A stretch of DNA of 64,000 nucleotides from Shewanella polaris (GTDB lineage: Bacteria; Pseudomonadota; Gammaproteobacteria; Enterobacterales; Shewanellaceae), in NCBI RefSeq assembly GCF_006385555.1, contig NZ_CP041036.1:3720001-3784000 (forward strand), read 5' to 3'. Every line of letters begins with the position of its first letter. Within the stretch, counting starts at the first letter, position 1. Both the position numbers and the translations under genes were made by a program. The notes under the pieces were generated by a model, which was not told the origin of the DNA, did not search any database, and was given only the letters and a program-made list of their open reading frames with translations. Positions 57,641-64,000 of the stretch are shown here, one piece after another.

Positions 57641-57956
57641 GGTTTGATGTCCTTAGCTGATTAGCACGTTCTAGTTTGTGGTCTAATGTCGATTGGAGAT
57701 CGGCTACTTGCTTGCGGTGCGAGGTGTTTAGTTCGGTCATCACACGGTAATCACGTTCAAGCGTGTTAATCCGTTCATCTTTGTTGTCGTTGCTGCTCAG
57801 TAACGCATCAACGCTAACTTGCGATTGCATCAAGTCATGGCTTAACGTGCCGTTTTTCGCTTTGAGTGAGGTAATGCCTAACGCGCCAACGGCAATCACA
57901 ATCGCCATAACCAGCACCGCACATAACAGCACTGTGGTTTTAAAGTCATTAAACAT
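57519..57956 (-). CDS. Inner-membrane spanin, Rz-like
   Basis: About 145 residues from ATG 57956 (touching the lysozyme stop). N-terminal membrane anchor (about 8-30), then a long periplasmic coiled coil (about 32-115). Partner of the overlapping Rz1-like lipoprotein. Located directly after the lysozyme gene. Confidence 0.75.
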   Translation of the reverse strand: MFNDFKTTVLLCAVLVMAIVIAVGALGITSLKAKNGTLSHDLMQSQVSVDALLSSNDNKDERINTLERDYRVMTELNTSHRKQVADLQSTLDHKLERANQLRTSNHEPTKTWANTDLPSDAVQLLKQTDCQSGDTDQHGLCVTAP

Positions 57957-58423
57957 TACAAGCCCCTCAAACAATAACGCCGCTCATTTGAGCGGCGTAC
58001 AATTAAACCGGGTAACTTTTTGCCTTTGGCATAAATCCACCTCGGCAACTCGTTACATGCGCCAACGCGGTCACCCGCCCACAACTTTTTACGCAGCGTA
58101 GAAGCCCCAAAAGCCTCGGCCCCAACGTTGTAAATAAAACTTAAGTAAGCAATGTGTTCACCCTCGCTTAATGGCGGGGTAAGTTTCACCAATTCACGGT
58201 CAAAGCTTTTAAGGCTGGTTGCCAGCATGTCTAGGCACTGTTGGTTGGTGAACACCATGCCAAGCTTTATGTTGTGGCCAGTTTGGCCAAAGCAGGCTGT
58301 TTCAATACCGGCAGGGTCAACATAGGTGCGTAATACTTCACCTTCACCAGTGGCAACCAATACACCACCAGTAAGAATGGCACCAGTAAACCCCAGCGCC
58401 AAAAGCCTTGTTTTAATATTCAT
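57956..58423 (-). CDS. Phage SAR endolysin, GH24 lysozyme
   Basis: 155 residues from ATG 58423. Residues 7-26 (LLALGFTGAILTGGVLVATG) form a weakly hydrophobic signal-arrest-release segment rich in Gly and Ala. The catalytic triad fits T4-lysozyme spacing: Glu27, nine residues on Asp36, six on Thr42. It is exported by Sec, stays inactive on the membrane and is released when the holin depolarises it. First gene of the late operon. Confidence 0.85.
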   Translation of the reverse strand: MNIKTRLLALGFTGAILTGGVLVATGEGEVLRTYVDPAGIETACFGQTGHNIKLGMVFTNQQCLDMLATSLKSFDRELVKLTPPLSEGEHIAYLSFIYNVGAEAFGASTLRKKLWAGDRVGACNELPRWIYAKGKKLPGLIVRRSNERRYCLRGL

Positions 58424-58445
58424 GTAGCACCAGGTAAATATGAGC

Positions 58446-58474
58446 AAAAAAAAAGGGCTCCAATACAGGAGCCC
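58446..58474 (-). terminator. Leader terminator of the late operon (tR'-like)
   Basis: GGGCTCC/GGAGCCC stem with a 6-base loop, then nine T on the minus strand, 23 bases before the lysozyme start and about 80 bases after the likely start of transcription. Its place is like lambda tR', which needs an antiterminator to be passed. It could instead end transcription from 58864. Confidence 0.8.
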
Positions 58475-58560
58475 AACGGCGATGATCTAACGAGAGAGTA
58501 TGTAAAGAGGAACTAGAGAGGAAGCAAAGCCAGTTACGCAGTGGTATCAAGCTTATATAA

Positions 58561-58566
58561 ACTATA
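58561..58566 (-). promoter_or_regulatory. Possible late promoter -10 box
   Basis: TATAGT on the minus strand. Transcription would start near 58554. No acceptable -35 box is present at 17 bases, which suggests activator dependence. Confidence 0.5.
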
Positions 58567-58587
58567 GCGGTTTTTAGGGGGAAAAAT

Positions 58588-58624
58588 ACGCCATATATGG
58601 CGTGTTTTACGCCACATATGGCGT
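58588..58624. promoter_or_regulatory. Tandem 16-bp palindromic operators
   Basis: ACGCCATATATGGCGT (58588-58603, perfect palindrome) and ACGCCACATATGGCGT (58609-58624, one changed pair), 21 bases apart centre to centre, or two helical turns. Relative to the start near 58554 they are centred at about -41.5 and -62.5, as for activators of the class II/I type. Confidence 0.7.
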
Positions 58625-58744
58625 TGGTAGAATTGGCTTTGTGTGATATGTAAAACCGATACTTTCTAGATTTGATTTAGAAGTTATCGGTTAAGTGATT
58701 TGCTATATATAAAAATATATACAACAACCTATAGTCAATTGAAA

Positions 58745-58838
58745 TTAACGCCGCATTAAGCGGGCAAAAATAGTGGGTTAAAATGTGTAGCGAAGCGAAA
58801 CGTAACCCACTATTTTTTCCATTTAAATGCCTGACTAG
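58745..58838 (-). other. attC-like imperfect hairpin, site A
   Basis: A long imperfect stem (GCATTAAGCGGGCAAAAATA at 58753 with its partner around 58803-58830, both ending GTGGGTTA/TAACCCAC) around a 22-base centre. On the minus strand it ends GCTTAATGCGGCGTTAA, like the L'-R' half of an integron attC site. The R'' side is degenerate (CTAGTC). It lies 26 bases after the stop of the gene at 58864. Confidence 0.55.
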
Positions 58839-58863
58839 AACCGTCAATTACACTGAAAGATAT

Positions 58864-60174
58864 CTATACAACTTCGTTTTTTGTTGTTTCAGCTATCTCA
58901 TTTAACTTAGAAGAGTACTTGTACCCATAAACGCTCTCATAACCTCTAAAAAACTCTTCCGTGTCTCGAAATTCTCGAAATAATGGCCAATCGTGGTATG
59001 AAAGTTCAACTAACAACTCGCCTTCTTTACCGAGTTTACACATTACTACTTCTGCATCAGTATAATTTTCTGTCAGGACTGCATAAGCTAATTTAAAATC
59101 ATACGTCGTCGCAGACCAATCTTTTTTGTCGAGAACTTTCTTAGCATCCTTTCGCTTATCAATCGCATTTAGTGCTATTGCATGATTTACTGTAAATATT
59201 CTTTCCATTTCATCTGTTGAAATTTTAGGTAATCCAAGCGCAAACTTACTAATTGATATTGCGTTCCCCCAATGCTCCATATGTAAATAATCAAATACAA
59301 TACGGCTCAAATGAGAGTCAGCCTTTACCAATTCGTCTTCTCGCACCTTCCGCCAAAGAGTCTGACCTAACATAACCCCTACTTGAGACATTAGCATGCA
59401 TGACTGAAATAGGTATTTGGCTCCAATCTCAAGTTGCTCACCGATTTCTTTTTCTTTCTTAAATTTAACCCCTACATCTTTGCAGATATCTAAATATTGT
59501 TTGCTTACAATACCATCACAATGGGTAAATAAATTCCTTCTTTGTGCTCGTTCAATAAAGTATGGCCAATCGTCAAACTTAGTGAGTTTAACTGAAAACC
59601 GAATTTCTAGGTCTTTAAATTGTTCTATGTAGCTTTTACGCCTAATAGACTCTATTTCCTTATCTAAAAAAACTTGTCGTAACTCATCCATGGAAGCATA
59701 TTTTAATGCTTCAGATAAAGAAATCTCTTTGCTAATATTGTTATATAAGTCAGGTTTTTTTCTATACAGAACAGCTACTAAATCACCTACGAATTTGTCA
59801 AAAACAGAAAATAGACTAATAAAAAGACTCTTCTCTAAAGTAGTTACTGGCGAAGAGCTATTGTGTCTTTCTACTTTTCTTAACGTTTTCCTTAAACTCT
59901 TAACAGCAATAATGTCTATAGCCTCATCACCTTCCGCTACGAGTGCTATCTGATGCTTTTCGATTTCGCCCCTTAATTTATATCCGTTCTCGTTATAGCT
60001 CTTGGCAGCAGCTGATATATATTCTTTTGCACAGTCTTCAACATCCATAATCCTGTGTAAAAAAATATCAATTACATCTTTAATTTCAACTTCAATAACA
60101 TCTTCTAAAGAGGCTGGCTCTTCACTGATTTCTGGTTTATCTAAAGTAGCTTCTGTTATAGGGAGCTCATTCAT
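58864..60174 (-). CDS. HEPN-domain protein, probable RNase (cassette 1)
   Basis: 436 residues. The helical middle part contains EKSLFISLFSVFDKFVGDLV and then RRNLFTHCDG, an RX4H motif (Arg213, His218) of HEPN ribonucleases. The C-terminal third is helical and repeat-like (about 290-420), possibly TPR-like. HEPN proteins often act in phage defence or toxin systems by cutting RNA. The gene lies in a prophage, follows conserved leader copy 1 and is followed by attC-like site A. I do not know a characterised homologue. Confidence 0.6.
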   Translation of the reverse strand: MNELPITEATLDKPEISEEPASLEDVIEVEIKDVIDIFLHRIMDVEDCAKEYISAAAKSYNENGYKLRGEIEKHQIALVAEGDEAIDIIAVKSLRKTLRKVERHNSSSPVTTLEKSLFISLFSVFDKFVGDLVAVLYRKKPDLYNNISKEISLSEALKYASMDELRQVFLDKEIESIRRKSYIEQFKDLEIRFSVKLTKFDDWPYFIERAQRRNLFTHCDGIVSKQYLDICKDVGVKFKKEKEIGEQLEIGAKYLFQSCMLMSQVGVMLGQTLWRKVREDELVKADSHLSRIVFDYLHMEHWGNAISISKFALGLPKISTDEMERIFTVNHAIALNAIDKRKDAKKVLDKKDWSATTYDFKLAYAVLTENYTDAEVVMCKLGKEGELLVELSYHDWPLFREFRDTEEFFRGYESVYGYKYSSKLNEIAETTKNEVV

Positions 60175-60225
60175 TGATATATTCCTTCATATTTGAATCA
60201 CACATTCTACAGTGAATAGTTCTAA

Positions 60226-60411
60226 CAGCTTATTGAACGGCTCGACCGATAAAGCCGACCTCTTAAGTTATTGATGTGTATAACCTTACATTTTATATAT
60301 ATTTTATTTGAAGCAAAGCAACTTAATGACTCTTACATTCAAATGAAAACTTAAATTGCGCGTTAAAAGTGCCAACGTCAAATGTAAAAATAATCGTGGG
60401 TGGTCATGCTT
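60226..60411 (-). repeat. Conserved cassette leader, copy 1
   Basis: About 185 bases, similar to 61209-61391 and 62511-62671. Shared blocks: CAGCTTAT..AACGG at the gene-proximal end, GATAAAGCCG, TTAAGTTATTGAT, AAGCAA.TTAATG and TTAAAAG.GCCAAC. On the minus strand TTTACA-N17-TAACGC could be a promoter. It ends about 50 bases before the gene start. Confidence 0.75.
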
Positions 60412-60453
60412 CGTTGCCCGTCCCTACGGACAAAGTGAGCGACATGTTATGCG
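60402..60453 (-). other. attC-like short hairpin after cassette 2
   Basis: On the minus strand GCATAAC (R''-like) overlaps the TAA stop of the gene and is followed by a short imperfect hairpin with GTCC/GGAC at its tip. Overlap of the stop codon with RYYYAAC is usual in integron cassettes. Weaker than sites A, B and C and partly merged with leader copy 1. Confidence 0.4.
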
Positions 60454-61193
60454 TTTTTAGGTGCATAAATTTGCTCAGCGATAGAGTTAACGAACTCCTC
60501 AATATGCAGAATGGTTTCTTCTGCAATTTCCTTATCTACCATAATTAGCTGTCCATCGGTTTTTTTACCATCGCGGTGGACGATGTCATGCCTTAGGCTT
60601 GTAATTGCGCAGACCTTGGAAATATCAGTGTTCATATCTCTTCCCAGAATTGCCTTCAAGACTGCCATAACTTTTTCGATATTATGGTACATAAGCTTTG
60701 AAAGCTCGGATATTGCAAACCCTTTGGCGCCATCCTTATTCTTTGCAATTTGACTGATAGTAAATTTACAGGCTTTTATACCGTCTACCTTGTTGATGGC
60801 ATTTAAAAAATATTTCTCGTCAGTAATGATCAAAGATCTAACAGTATCCGCTAGGAAAGATTCCATTAAGGTTACTGCGTAAGCGTAAGTCATTTTATAG
60901 AATGTTTCTTCGTTAAAATCTGGTAGTGCAATATGTAGCAAGTCTTTAAGCTTGCTTATTTGCAGATGAAAGGTTTGGTGTATATCCGAGTGAGCGTGCC
61001 TTTTGTACCAGTCGAAAAATTCGGCAGGCTCTTCGTTGCTCGCTTGCATGTTATGCCACTCTTCTTCAAGCTCTGCCCAGTCCGGATTGTCTTCGTCGGC
61101 TTCGTCATCATTTAATTCTTCGCAAATCCATTGCCTCATTTCCTCATATCTAATATCAAACATATATTCTTTAATTGAGCTCATTAGGTTCAT
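60447..61193 (-). CDS. HEPN-domain protein, probable RNase (cassette 2)
   Basis: 248 residues. An acidic N-terminal part, then a helical domain with YAYAVTLMESFLADTVRSLII and a C-terminal SLRHDIVHRDGKKTD carrying RX4H (Arg201, His206), typical of HEPN nucleases. There is no sequence likeness visible to the neighbouring HEPN gene outside the motif. The TAA stop lies in an R''-like GCATAAC. Preceded by leader copy 2. A defence or toxin role is inferred. Confidence 0.6.
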   Translation of the reverse strand: MNLMSSIKEYMFDIRYEEMRQWICEELNDDEADEDNPDWAELEEEWHNMQASNEEPAEFFDWYKRHAHSDIHQTFHLQISKLKDLLHIALPDFNEETFYKMTYAYAVTLMESFLADTVRSLIITDEKYFLNAINKVDGIKACKFTISQIAKNKDGAKGFAISELSKLMYHNIEKVMAVLKAILGRDMNTDISKVCAITSLRHDIVHRDGKKTDGQLIMVDKEIAEETILHIEEFVNSIAEQIYAPKNA

Positions 61194-61208
61194 CCTTGTG
61201 TGGCATAG

Positions 61209-61391
61209 CAGCTTATCAAACGGCTCGACTGATAAAGCCGACCGTTTAAGTTATTGATTAATATCATCCTACATTTTCTATGTCTTTGAAGTAAAGCAAT
61301 TTAATGGCTATTACACTCAAATGAAAAACATAAATTGCACGTTAAAAGCGCCAACATCAAATGTAAAAAGTAATCGTGGATGACCATGTTT
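61209..61391 (-). repeat. Conserved cassette leader, copy 2
   Basis: About 183 bases. On the minus strand: TTTACA-N17-TAACGT, an AT-rich block, and near the gene two competing pairings (AAACGG/CCGTTT and CGGCT/AGCCG) around TTATCAGTCG, which could regulate readout. Ends 15 bases before the gene at 61193. The same hairpin area occurs in copies 1 and 3 with partial changes. Confidence 0.75.
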
Positions 61392-61398
61392 CGATGTT

Positions 61399-61487
61399 CT
61401 TAAGCGGACAAAAATTGTTGGTTATACTGTGGAGCGAAGCCAAACCTAACCAACTGTTTTTGTTACGTTTAAAGCGCTTGTTATGTG
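61399..61487 (-). other. attC-like imperfect hairpin, site B
   Basis: On the minus strand CACATAAC (R''-like) then AAGCGCTTTAAACG, a stem AACAAAAACAGTTGGTTA, a 21-base centre, TAACCAACAATTTTTGT and CCGCTTAAG. Layout and sequence parallel site A. The last 14 codons of the gene at 61446 are inside the site. The expected R' GTT box is not clear. Confidence 0.55.
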
Positions 61488-62468
61488 TTTTTCATAGTAG
61501 CGTAATTGTCCTTTCAGATATTTTGAATCTACTTGATTAAGCTCCATGAGTACGCCACCATGATTTGCTGAATCAGTAATTTGTTTTCTTAGTGACGCTG
61601 ACATATCCCCCCTACTTAACTTCAAATTAGTAGAAAACTCATATTTATCTTGGATCGAAAAATCAAAGAAGTGTGGCCATATTCTCTTATTAATTGCTAT
61701 ATCACCAGATTCAAAGAAACTTGATCTGCCACTGTTAAGCACCATGTAGTATGGGTCATCAATTTTAGAAGTATATGCTGAATGCAATTCAATATTTTCA
61801 GTTGAATTTGTTTTCATTTTACTCCCTTCATTTGAACCTAATGCTTTAAAAAAGATAAAAATCATTTCATCTCCCTGCTCTAGGTGTAAAATATTTTCCA
61901 TAGCAGACATATCATTTTTAAATGCCCAAAATGAATTATTTTTAGACGTACTGGTTAACATTTTTTGGAAATTATTTTTTGCTGACTGACCTCTTAACGC
62001 AACAACCCATGTTTTATTACCTACCTTTGTTTTTACTTTTGTAGATAAAGCTTCTTCCCATAAAGTATCTATGCGAGTGATAAGCCATTTCTCAAAATCT
62101 GATTTATCTATGACGACATGCGGTATTGAATCATCTGTGGGCTCATCAAATGAAACCAAAAAGCCATTGTTTTTTTTAAGAGCTTCAATTTGATTTTGCT
62201 TATTTAAGTCAGATGCTTTCCATTTTATTTCGACAGGATAAAATTTATCGTCACCTTTAAAAAACAATGAAAAATCAGGTCTATACCCATCCATTTCCAT
62301 AGTATCTTCTGGAACAACTAAATTTAAATTTTTCACTTTTTCTTTTAAGAAATCAGGAACCAAATATTTCCTAATAACTCTATCTAGATAGATTCTTTCG
62401 AAGTAATACCTGTGGATTAGTTTTTCATTAAATGCATTTCGATTTATAGACTTTTTTAACACTTTCAT
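61446..62468 (-). CDS. PD-(D/E)XK nuclease-like protein (cassette 3)
   Basis: 340 residues. RPDFSLFF (Asp65) and YPVEIKWKAS (Glu80, Lys82) form the D...ExK metal-binding motif of the restriction-endonuclease fold, with helices around. The C-terminal half (FIFFKALGSNEG, YYMVLNSGRSSFFESGDIAINKRIWPHFF) resembles a substrate- or ligand-binding domain of restriction-type enzymes but is not recognised. No methylase is next to it. Its C-terminus is encoded inside site B. Possibly a stand-alone defence nuclease. Confidence 0.6.
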   Translation of the reverse strand: MKVLKKSINRNAFNEKLIHRYYFERIYLDRVIRKYLVPDFLKEKVKNLNLVVPEDTMEMDGYRPDFSLFFKGDDKFYPVEIKWKASDLNKQNQIEALKKNNGFLVSFDEPTDDSIPHVVIDKSDFEKWLITRIDTLWEEALSTKVKTKVGNKTWVVALRGQSAKNNFQKMLTSTSKNNSFWAFKNDMSAMENILHLEQGDEMIFIFFKALGSNEGSKMKTNSTENIELHSAYTSKIDDPYYMVLNSGRSSFFESGDIAINKRIWPHFFDFSIQDKYEFSTNLKLSRGDMSASLRKQITDSANHGGVLMELNQVDSKYLKGQLRYYEKHITSALNVTKTVG

Positions 62469-62510
62469 TTCAGGTAACCATATAAATAATGACTGGATAG
62501 AGACACATGA

Positions 62511-62671
62511 CAGCTTATTGAACGGATTGACCGATAAAGCCGCCCGTTTAAGTTATTGATTAATATCATCCTACGTTTTCTATGTCTTTGAAGTAAAGCA
62601 ATTTAATGACTCTTACACTCAAATAAAAAACGTAAATTGCACTTTAAAAGTGCCAACATAAAACGTAAGAA
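62511..62671 (-). repeat. Conserved cassette leader, copy 3
   Basis: About 160 bases, the shortest copy. Shares CAGCTTATTGAACGG, GATAAAGCCG, GTTTAAGTTATTGATTAATA, AAGCAATTTAATG and AAAAGTGCCAACAT with the others. Ends about 42 bases before the PD-(D/E)XK gene start. Confidence 0.75.
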
Positions 62672-62867
62672 ATAAACACAACAATATCAATACATTAGGG
62701 TAATGCGCTACAGATGCCAAACGGTTAGCTTATTATTGCCCTCATTATTTTTGCTAAGTCACTCAAACGCATACGCTTTGCTTTAGGCAGCAAATAGCCG
62801 TGTGATCAAGGGTTATCGATAACTCACTTAACTGATAACTCATAAGTAAAATTGACAAATGCGCCTA

Positions 62868-62967
62868 AGTGGGGCGATACTGTTTGGGCATTGGCAAAAT
62901 CCAATGCCGGGATTCGTACCCCGCAGTATCTAGGCGCAATGTCGCCAGCCTTTAGAGCTGGTTTTTT
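62868..62967 (+). ncRNA. C4-like phage antisense RNA
   Basis: Structure as in P1/P7 C4 RNA: stem GATACTG/CAGTATC (62876-62882 with 62924-62930) enclosing two hairpins, GGCATTGG/CCAATGCC (62887-62908) and CGGG/CCCG (62908-62923), then a terminator GCCAGC/GCTGGT with T6 (62944-62967). Its loop TTCGTACCCCGCA is nearly complementary to the downstream GCGGTAGTACGAA (63040-63052), and CATTGG to CCAATG (63071-63076). C4 RNAs repress translation of icd-ant operons. Transcript ends not known. Confidence 0.65.
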
Positions 62968-62993
62968 ATTGCGTGACTCGGCGCACCACTACT

Positions 62994-63125
62994 ATGGTGG
63001 GCTGGGTGAGGCAGCCATTTGGCTGGCCGCTTCCTAGATGCGGTAGTACGAACCTTGCTCAGCTCATCACCCAATGTTTCGTACCAGACGGTGATGATTA
63101 CTCACGATATCTAGGAGTGTCACCC
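62994..63125 (+). other. Icd-like reading frame, in frame with the Rha gene
   Basis: From ATG 62994 the frame MVGWVRQPFGWP... resembles the start of phage 'Icd-like/Ash' proteins and runs without a stop into the Rha gene (238 residues in all). In P1, icd and ant are translated in a coupled, overlapping way under C4 control. Whether a separate Icd peptide is made cannot be seen. Confidence 0.5.
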
Positions 63126-63710
63126 ATGAACTTACAACAGTCTAAAAACTACCCTGCGCAATTGGTCTTTATTAACGGCCAACAAACCATTACCAATTCA
63201 CTGATCGTCGCTGATTATTTTGGCAAACAACATAAAGATGTATTACGCAAAATTGACCGCATTCTAAACGATGCCCCAAGTGAATTTACGTCAGCGCATT
63301 TTTGCGCTAACGTGCAAAATCAACAGGTTGGTACGAGTCAGCGCGATTTAAAGTGTTACCACCTGACCAAAGACGGTTTTATGTTTTTAGTGATGGGCTT
63401 TACCGGTGCCAAAGCTGCCGAACTTAAGATCAACTTCATTAATGCCTTTAACGAAGCCCAAAAACGACTTAGCCGCACTCAACATCCATTTGAGCGTCAG
63501 CGCATGATGTTTACATGGGAAGGCGGCAAAATAGTGAGCTCGCAACCGATACATGATGACCAGTTTGTCACCAGCCGCGATAAATTAGTGCAGTACATGC
63601 GCGAACCCCGCTTTTTATCTCTTGAGCAATTGCTAGAAATCAGTGAAGCCGCAAACCAACAAATTGCGACACTAGCAAGATTGGCAGAGAAACAAGCCCG
63701 CTTACGCTAA
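63126..63710 (+). CDS. Rha-domain phage regulatory/antirepressor protein
   Basis: 194 residues. ATG 63126 is chosen because AGGAG lies 8 bases upstream. The Rha/pRha domain covers about residues 12-105 (NSLIVADYFGKQHKDVLRKIDRIL, FMFLVMGFTGAKAAELKINFINAFN). Rha-type domains occur in phage antirepressors such as P1 Ant. With the C4-like RNA upstream, an immunity-locus role is likely. A terminator follows at 63730. Confidence 0.8.
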   Translation: MNLQQSKNYPAQLVFINGQQTITNSLIVADYFGKQHKDVLRKIDRILNDAPSEFTSAHFCANVQNQQVGTSQRDLKCYHLTKDGFMFLVMGFTGAKAAELKINFINAFNEAQKRLSRTQHPFERQRMMFTWEGGKIVSSQPIHDDQFVTSRDKLVQYMREPRFLSLEQLLEISEAANQQIATLARLAEKQARLR

Positions 63711-63729
63711 AAACACCGCTAAACGCCCA

Positions 63730-63759
63730 TAAAAATGGCTATATCAAGTAGCCATTTTT
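63730..63759 (+). terminator. Terminator of the immunity operon
   Basis: Perfect 11-bp stem AAAAATGGCTA/TAGCCATTTTT with a 7-base loop, followed by GTTTG. Confidence 0.8.
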
Positions 63760-63796
63760 GTTTGTAGGTAATCAGAGTGGGTGGTTATGTTTTGGT

Positions 63797-63893
63797 ACCA
63801 ACGCTGCGATAAGTGGATTAAAATAGTTGGTTACAATGCTGAGGCACGAAACATAACCCACTGTTTTTTGTTCCGTTTAAGTGCCTTATTATA
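63797..63893 (-). other. attC-like imperfect hairpin, site C
   Basis: On the minus strand TAATAAGGCACTTAAACGGA, a stem ...AACAGTGGGTTA, a centre with CGTGCC, TAACCAACTATTTTAATCCAC and TTATCGCAGCGTTGG, whose GTTGG fits R'. It parallels sites A and B and has the same orientation, suggesting another cassette continues beyond the right edge. Confidence 0.5.
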
Positions 63894-64000
63894 TTTTATG
63901 TATACCGAACATTAAACAGTAGTTTTCTACCATTCTAAATTCATGTATATGTTGATTTTTTATATTCCAATTTACTCCGACAGATTGCATTCTTTCAACA

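Noticed and set aside
60226..62671. CRISPR-like array
   Set aside because: The repeats are 160-185 bp, diverged, and about 1 kb apart with genes between; this is not a CRISPR architecture.
62852..63037. 61-residue open frame resembling Ash-family phage proteins
   Set aside because: It lies over the C4-like RNA and its terminator, starts with TTG without a ribosome site, and is better explained as translation of the structured RNA. Ash-type annotations often arise this way.
63940..63999. Possible C-terminal end of another cassette gene on the minus strand at the right edge
   Set aside because: Only about 19 codons are visible before a TGA and other frames close too; not enough to call a gene, although its place before site C would fit.

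Overview
The window looks like a chromosome segment of a Shewanella-like marine gammaproteobacterium. This is inferred from moderately AT-rich DNA, several c-di-GMP proteins, an OsmC-YcaO fusion, a VF530-family protein and a carbon-starvation permease. No database search was possible, so genus and orthology are inference.

Bases 1-37877 are ordinary chromosome. In order: the C-terminus of a membrane ferredoxin; a CstA-type permease; a penicillin-acylase-type lipoprotein; a VF530 protein; an operon of TonB receptor, YfiR and HAMP-GGDEF-EAL protein; an acuI-acuR pair with two matching palindromic operators; an operon of a 58-aa ORF, putP, proB and proA; a Nudix hydrolase; a GGDEF protein; a dicarboxylate/amino-acid symporter; a MITE-like repeat; an AhpD-like protein; an SCP2-type thiolase; an Amt ammonium transporter; a CotH lipoprotein; a second GGDEF-EAL protein with a periplasmic sensor; an OsmC-YcaO protein; small hypotheticals; a cold-shock gene with a long leader; and a deacetylase.

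At 37878-37922 lies the 3' third of a tRNA-Trp gene without its 5' part. This is the expected scar of a prophage integrated into tRNA-Trp. Everything rightward reads as prophage, and the intact tRNA and integrase should lie beyond the right edge. The late genes (38090-58423) run leftward: SAR lysozyme, spanins, holin, terminase subunits, gpW, portal, ClpP-protease/major-capsid fusion, cement protein, connector and tail genes, tape measure, and tail tip proteins. Absence of sheath genes points to a non-contractile tail. The tape measure has an in-frame ochre stop, so the prophage may be defective. A DUF6232-like gene on the opposite strand, with its own terminator, sits where tail chaperones usually are. 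Upstream of the late operon are two 16-bp palindromes centred about -41.5 and -62.5 from a plausible -10 box, then a strong leader terminator.

Bases 58745-62671 hold the most unusual structure: three units transcribed leftward, each with a conserved 160-185 bp leader, a different gene (two HEPN proteins with RX4H motifs, one PD-(D/E)XK-type nuclease) and an attC-like hairpin at the 3' end. It resembles an integron-like or swappable-cassette array of defence-type genes inside a prophage. Bases 62868-63710 look like a phage immunity locus of the P1 c4-icd-ant type: a C4-like antisense RNA, an Icd-like frame and a Rha-domain regulator.
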